Source: Buxus sempervirens
Taxonomy: Eukaryota > Streptophyta > Magnoliopsida > Buxales > Buxaceae
Direction: 5' to 3'
DNA length: 64,000 bases
Assembly: GCA_947561395.2 (NCBI GenBank)
Contig: OX387194.1
Location: forward strand, 16,540,048 to 16,604,047
Numbering within the stretch: position 1 is the first letter of the stretch; every line of letters starts with the position of its first letter. This document shows positions 58,640-64,000 of the stretch, piece by piece. Both the position numbers and the translations under genes were made by a program. Below the pieces are notes generated by a model. It was not told where the DNA came from, did no database searches, and saw only the letters and a program-made list of their open reading frames with translations.

Positions 58640-61600
58640 TGTAACGCCCCGGATCCGGGTTACGTAAAATAACCGTAACTCGTACCCGAAGGTTAATTAA
58701 AAATCCACAGGATCAACAGAGTAAGGGAAAACATGAAATAAAATAATATAAAGATTCAAATGCAAGAAATCAAGGTTCACTAATTTCCCGAAACACTATT
58801 CAAAAGTAATACAGTGTTCATAATAAAAACTCACTAGAGTAAGTAAAACCAACTACTAAGATCTACTCAATAAAATAATCCTCTTCACGATACTCCGGAT
58901 AGTCCACCGGAATATCAACCCCCACGGTATCGTCCTCGCTGAAATCTGAAAACAAAACAAAGCAGTGAGATACGACTATCTCAGCAAGTAGCAATGCATG
59001 CACAAAAATACAGTTATAACAATTCTACACATGCACAAGTTATAATCAATTTAGTTACGATTAATCTCGGTTAATCCGACTAATCTCGGAAATACATCGA
59101 CAATTACAATTTCGGAAAAACATTATATATTGGGACTCGTGAAGTTTGTCTATTTTGTGTGGCTAAGCACTAGAGTTCCAGACAATCCAGTCTAACACTG
59201 CAACAGCTCGAACATCCAATATCATCGCCCTCATGGCGGAATTACTCAAGTGACCTCACCATCATGGTGGAAACGGAGTTGCTGCAGCGCTTCCCTCATG
59301 GAAGGCCTCTCCATCATGGAGGAAACGCATGAAGGAACTCCAGACTTACATCCAGAAAAAATATACAAATTCCACTTATAACTCGACTATGGATCCACAC
59401 TAAGTCTCGCCCTTTTAAACTTTAGTAAAATTATCATATAAAGTTCAAGTTTAACATGTACCCATGCTTATAGCGAAAGAAATCATTTTACAGTTAATAA
59501 CACCAAATTCTATTTTCAAATAGTCACCAAAACCATCAAATAGTGGAAATTTCCAACATTCGGCACAATTGGTATCATACTGTACAATTTACTCAAAATG
59601 GAAAGCAAACAGCAATAACTAAGAATCCAATCCAAAACTTTTTAGTTCATAACAGCATTTCAGATAATTCAAGAGGTAGAGCAAATTAGGTATTCAACAA
59701 GAGCTTAAATTATAGTTCAATAAAATAAAATAAAAAAAAACATTCGGATAACCACTATAGATCACCAAGCTTACTTTTGTTAACCTTCTTCTCATTTACA
59801 CTTCCACTCATGGTTCCCTCATTTTTATTGTTAAATTTAACTCTTATGGATTACTAACAGTTCTGAGATCTTCTATTTAATTTCTGAATAATTCCAGTGA
59901 AATGAGAGAATAGACTTGCTACACTTATTTGCTTTAAGAAGTATTCTCTATATGCTGCAGAAATTTTATAATCTATCCTAGTATTATGCTTCTCAACCAT
60001 TCTCTTATTCCATAATATTAATTTGGCATCCATAATATTCTAATATACATAGAGGTTAGTTAGATCTTATTAAAAACTCATGAGTACAGCTTTAAGAAGC
60101 TAAAAGTGTCATTATGCTCACACAACACATCTGCCGGACCTACTGTTTTCTTTGTGCTGGGCACCAAGTTAGACCAGAAAAAAAATAATAATATATAACT
60201 AGCTAGTGCTGAAGAGAAAACATGGGCTGATGTGAGTACTATCAAATGATGCAAACAGAGCTTACATGACAAAGTTTTTAACAAGGAATAGTTACAGATT
60301 TCCAGATACATTCAGCTTTTGGGCCTTGTTCATCATGATAGAACTTGAAGTGGAATCAGAAGGATATTCTTTTATTGATAAAGCTTGAAACGTGGCTTCT
60401 CTCCAGCAGCACTCTTTAAGGATGGTGGGTTTGACATTGTTCACAAAAATCACAGTACCTTCTAGTATCTCTCAATCTCACAAGGACCCCATCAACTCTA
60501 AGCCAGAAACACAGCAGAAAAAAAAAAAACAATAATTCGGCATAACTCTAACTTTAACAGTTAAGAAAAAGACTCCATTATCAGCCAATACCTCTTCATA
60601 CAAAACCACCTCATCATAGAATAGAATAGGATCTTTTGATGCTAATGCTACCTCATAAATTTCCTCGTTGCAATCTTCCCAGTTCAAATCTTAGTACATG
60701 GTTTAGCCAATTAAACAATAGAAACTAAACTCTACTGAACTAGCCGCACTATTATTAAAATGGAGCTGGCGTTGAGTTATTTCATACTCCAATTTGCAGC
60801 ATAATTTGGTACTTCCATTCTGAACAAATAATTACATCCTACACATGTCTAAGATATTAAACATCCTCTAAATAACATCTTCAAGCTAACTCGAAATTAA
60901 TCTAATTAACAATAACCAGATTTATAGTTCAGCAGTCCATACATGACCAGAAATAACCATTGTGTTCAATTCAGATCTGACTCATTAGAAATTCACCAAA
61001 ACCATAAGAAAACAAAATGCTTAAAGGTGCTACTTGTATAACACAAGAATCATCATCTAAATGGCCATCTTTAACTACTGTAAAATTATTCTAAGCATCC
61101 TTATTAGAGCAAAAAGATTAAACACCACAACAGAACTAAGCTTACTATCATAGACGTCCAAAAATGAACCAAATATATCAGATTCGTTCCATTCAGAACT
61201 AAGCATTTAGATGCTCACAATTCACACGAAAATCATGCTATTTTGAAAGGCTACTTGCCTCTTGATTGCTGGAGTTCGACTTCTGCAAAAACCAGCAATG
61301 AAACCCAATGTTTCCACGCCCAGAAGTCCTCACAAACTGGATTAAAATCTGGGTTTTTCTCTTCTTCTTTCTTCTCCAACAGCAGTGGGCAACCACCTCT
61401 TTCTTCTCCAACAAATCTCTCCACTCTCTCTAGATTCTTAGATCTGAGTTGCATCCATTTGTTTTGCCTTCTCCCAAAGCTGTAACCGTTGGTAACGCTC
61501 GGAGATAAAGCATATGCTACGTTTCAGCAAACAGCAAAACAAAACCATACGTTTTAAAAAAAACTGTTTGCATGCTATTTGATCAAGTGTGGTGCCTTAC

Positions 61601-61883
61601 CACCATATCACCTACACCAACAACCTATTCTCTTTTAATACTTTGATTTATCAAATTTTAAATGAAATATTAGTACCACTAATAGTTAACAAATTATTAC
61701 ATATTACTTATTGAATATTAAAATTGTATCCTAACTTGACTTACCTTAGTTTAGCTAAATCCATCCTTTAAGAAATTTACCAACTTGCCCTTGTGCATTG
61801 TTCACCTGAAAATCCACCACATAAATAAATAATTTATTTTAATTATTTCTCAAAATAAATACCAAAAATTTCGGGGTTTTACA
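58640..61883 (-). mobile_element. Solo LTR, Tekay-like family (copy 2), carrying a host gene fragment
   Basis: 3244 bp. On the minus strand TGTAAAACCCCG...CCGGGGCGTTACA, with perfect target duplication GAAAC (58635-58639 and 61884-61888). It shares the first 90 bases and several long blocks (for example 59115-59400 with 50210-50490, and about 61060-61883 with 51880-52665) with the copy at 50118-52665. The middle (about 59560-61000) differs and holds a TIP41-like fragment at 60292-60689. Confidence 0.9.
60292..60689 (-). pseudogene. TIP41-like protein, C-terminal fragment
   Basis: TIP41-like proteins bind type 2A phosphatases and modulate TOR/PP2A signalling. The minus strand reads LNWEDCNEEIYEVALASKD, PILFYDEVVLYEEVLADNGV and LTVKVRVMPNY. 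After a T-run of about 13 shifts the frame it reads FWLRVDGVLVRLRDTR, then after another shift KPTILKECCWREATFQALSI, then NKAQKLNVSGNL and a stop (60292-60294). These blocks follow the family order up to the natural C-terminus. The upstream edge (60690) has an acceptor-like CTAAG, suggesting capture of genomic DNA starting in an intron. Two frameshifts and a deletion before the end make it non-functional. It lies inside an LTR. Confidence 0.85.
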
Positions 61884-61888
61884 GAAAC

Positions 61889-62250
61889 TTTCACTTTTTA
61901 GTAAATTTAGAAACTTTCCTTTTAATATTTAGAAATTTGTAAATATTAGGATTTAGAAAATTGTAAATATTAGGATTTTAGCAAACTTAGAATTTTTTCT
62001 ATTTTTTAAGATTTGTATATATTAGTAAATTTAGAAACACTTGGAAATCTAGAAACTTTCTTTTTTTTAGTAAACTTAGAAACTTTCTTTTTTTTAAATT
62101 TGTTAGAAATTTGTAAATATTTGGATTTTAGAAATAATCCACTTATATAAATTTAACGAACTTAGAAACTTCCTTTTTTTAAGGATTTGTAAATATTTAA
62201 AAATTTTCATGAAAATTTTAAGAAATCGTAAATAAATAAAATTTTATGGT
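61889..62250. repeat. Degenerate AT-rich tandem repeat, right part
   Basis: Continuation of 58140-58639: AGAAACTTTC, TTTGTAAATATTAGGATT and AAACTTAGAAACTT(T/C)CTT motifs at irregular spacing, in the outer TAT-like LTR. Confidence 0.6.
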
Positions 62251-62466
62251 GAAATTCAGATAAGGTAACCAGTCCATTGAATGAGAGGTAGTTGGGTGCC
62301 TAACACCTTCCCAACCACTTAATTGAACCCCCTAATCCAAAATCTGGTTAGACCAAATTTCAAATTCTCACTTAATTAATTATAGTGTCCATTTACACCC
62401 AAAATTGAATCATGGATGGTGGCGACTCCATTGACCCGAACTGATCCCACGGGCCGTGTTCCTATA

Positions 62467-63217
62467 AGTGACTTAAGGTAAAACTCCCTTATGAATTATT
62501 TCATGACTTAAGGTAAAACTCCCTTATGAATTATATCAAGGGATCAATTCTTAGGTTTCGATCTCCATTTCTCACAAGACTTATAATTTATGTAAAAAAA
62601 GGGGGAAAGAGACACTAAATTCCCATGATCCCTAAAAATTACAGTTCATATTTTTAAAAAAAATGCTTATGACAATCAAGTAAATCTATTATAATTTGCG
62701 TGAAAAAAATTATTAAAAAATATATACTTTTTTATTTCAACTTATTACATAAAATTTGTCTTGCATATTTGTGGATTGCATGCAACACAAATTAGACTTT
62801 CAGTTTAAGAAAAGCAAAAAATAGGGAACCCTTCATAGATAACATACCTAAAGACATGTTAGGTATGTGATAGAGGGCCCATAAAACATTAGCCTTGGTT
62901 CTGAAAATAGAAAGTCATGTGGTTAAATACAGTGCTCAAACACAAATTGTGCCACAATAGCCAACGTATTGCCAAAAATGGTTTGATCTGGGAATTGATT
63001 ACTCTATAAAATATCAGTAATAGGGGGCTGATGTAAAATTTGGTCAGGTTCAGCCTGTAATTACTACTTCTAACCCAATGGAAAGCATATTGGCTTATAC
63101 AGATAAAACCAAGATACTTTAGAGGTTATAAAACAAATATTACCATTTGAACAAATGTGAGTAACATACTCTAATACACTGAATTATCCAAATACGAGCC
63201 TCGAAATGCTAAACAGT
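62467..63217. repeat. Host repeat block R3, right part
   Basis: Resumes R3 with AGTGACTTAAGGTAAAACTCC (local duplication of about 50 bp at 62467-62535). It runs through GATTTGCATG-type, GGTATGTGATAGAGGGCCC and TGGTTTGATCTGGGAATTG landmarks to ATTATCCAAATACGAGCC. Ends at the CACTA-like terminus. Confidence 0.8.
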
Positions 63218-64000
63218 AACTACAAAAAATTAATTTCTTGGCGACACAAATTTTGCGGCAAACATAAATATTTGCCACTATATATATCTTATGGGGACAT
63301 AATTTGACGTTCACCACTAAAAAATAAATATTTGCGGCATTTTTTTATGTTTGTCATTAATGGGAAAAACATTTGCGACATATTTTAATGTTTGCCGTTA
63401 AAAATGAAACTATTTGTGACATTTTTTTTATGTTTGTCGCTAATGTAAAATGCATTTGTGACATTACTTAATGTTCATCGTTAATTTAACAATTATTTGC
63501 AGCCATATCTAATGTTCGCTGCTAATTAAGAAAGCATTTGCGGCATTCCTTAATGTTTGTCGTTAATTTAAAAATTATTTGCGGCATTATCTAATATTCA
63601 CCGCTAATTAGGAAAGTATTTGCGGCATTCCTTAATGTTCATCATTAATTTAAAAGAATTGGCAGCATTCTTTAATGTTTGGCGTTAATAAAAAAAACAT
63701 TCGCAGCATTATTTAATGTCCGCTGTCAATTAAAGAGCATTTGTGACATCCCTTATTATTTGCCACTAATGTAAAAAATATTCGCGACATTCCTTAATGT
63801 TCATTGTTAATTAAAAAGGCATTTGTAGAATTCTTTAATGTTCGCCATTAATTGTAAAAACATTTGCATCATTCTTTAATGTTCATCGTTAATTTCAAAA
63901 TCATCTGTGGCACCCCTTGAGGTTCATCGTTAATTAAAAAGGCATTTTTAGTACTCATTTAAGTTTTGCCACTATATCATTCCACTAATACATGGCGATG
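63218..64000 (+). mobile_element. CACTA-like (En/Spm) element, left terminus; continues off window
   Basis: Host block R3 ends at a terminus reading AACTACAAAAAATTAATTTC, one base off the plant CACTACAAAAA CACTA terminus. It is followed by a long array of short subterminal repeats, the typical transposase-binding architecture. No coding sequence lies within the 780 visible bases. The transposase, if any, would be beyond the right edge. Confidence 0.65.
63325..63990. repeat. 41-bp subterminal tandem repeats
   Basis: About 16 units with a 41-42 base period and a consensus close to ATTTGCGGCATTCCTTAATG followed by TTCGTCGTTAATTTAAAAAGC (read as two parts of at most 20 bases plus one). Each unit has a quasi-palindromic core, TTTGCGGCA against TGCCGTTAA/GTCGTTAA. 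Units diverge mainly by C-to-T type changes at the CG sites. Confidence 0.85.

Larger units (their letters stand above)
56314..62466 (+). mobile_element. Solo LTR, Ogre/TAT-like, with nested LTR
   Basis: Starts TGTCAGAACCCC; AGTGA target duplication at 56309-56313 and 62467-62471. Near its 3' end it carries GGGTGCCTAACACCTTCCC (about 62295-62313) and GGTGGCGACTCC (about 62418-62429), as do the other TAT-type LTRs here. The inserted LTR (58640-61883) makes up 3.2 kb, leaving about 2.9 kb. A pyrimidine-rich stretch at 56820-57290 with long open frames looks like a leader (CTCTCTC, CTTCACTC) and not a gene. Confidence 0.75.

Noticed and set aside
63325..63990. Regular short repeats that could suggest a CRISPR array
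   Set aside because: Direct tandem repeats without unique spacers, in a plant genome next to a CACTA-like terminus.

Overview
The window is repeat-dense nuclear DNA of a land plant, most likely a eudicot. The evidence is the set of plant retroelement lineages (SIRE-like, Ale-like and Tork-like Ty1/copia; a Tekay/Del-like Ty3/gypsy chromovirus; Ogre/TAT-like LTRs), a Helitron, a TRIM, CACTA-, hAT- and Mutator-like DNA elements, and broken plant gene families (DUF247, COBRA-like, TIP41-like). The species cannot be fixed from the sequence. I found no undamaged host gene, no rRNA or tRNA gene and no CRISPR array. The sense regions I could recognise are transposon genes or broken host genes.

Layout. 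1-18351: a minus-strand SIRE-like copia element that runs off the left edge. It has a gag and no visible pol. A minus-strand Tekay-like gypsy element (2565-15481, TSD GAGAA) sits inside its gag, and a plus-strand solo LTR (7431-10440, TSD GGAGG) sits inside the gypsy pol. 18352-29592: a host repeat unit (R1) split by a 9976-bp Helitron (19406-29381). The Helitron has a 3' hairpin and CTAG end, and carries LINE RNase H pieces, a foldback MULE with its own solo LTR, a kinase fragment and two COBRA-like exons. 30850-42440: two paralogous minus-strand DUF247 genes, both broken, with shared flanks. Between them lie a 284-bp TRIM, a hAT-like MITE and a nearly intact copia element (34932-39704, TSD GAGGT). 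42442-44921: a 5'-truncated Tekay-type LTR with 80-bp tandem repeats. 44927-55385: a second host unit (R2) broken by a Tork-like copia element (46024-55207, TSD ATGGA). That element holds a TAT-like solo LTR, which holds a Tekay-like solo LTR. 56030-63217: a third host unit (R3) split by a TAT-like solo LTR (56314-62466), which holds a Tekay-like solo LTR (58640-61883, TSD GAAAC) carrying a TIP41-like gene fragment. 63218-64000: the end of a CACTA-like element with 41-bp subterminal repeats.

Overall reading. Under the transposons lies a small tandem array of DUF247 units (R block, DUF247 gene, upstream tail). In one unit the gene appears to have been deleted. Most insertions can be placed by target-site duplications and by uninterrupted paralogous copies elsewhere in the window, so the relative order of events can be read directly. 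The most notable objects are the gene-capturing Helitron, the TIP41 fragment inside an LTR, and a young chromovirus whose reverse-transcriptase catalytic aspartates are both changed. Boundaries rest on reading by eye. Identities quoted are hand counts or impressions, not alignments.
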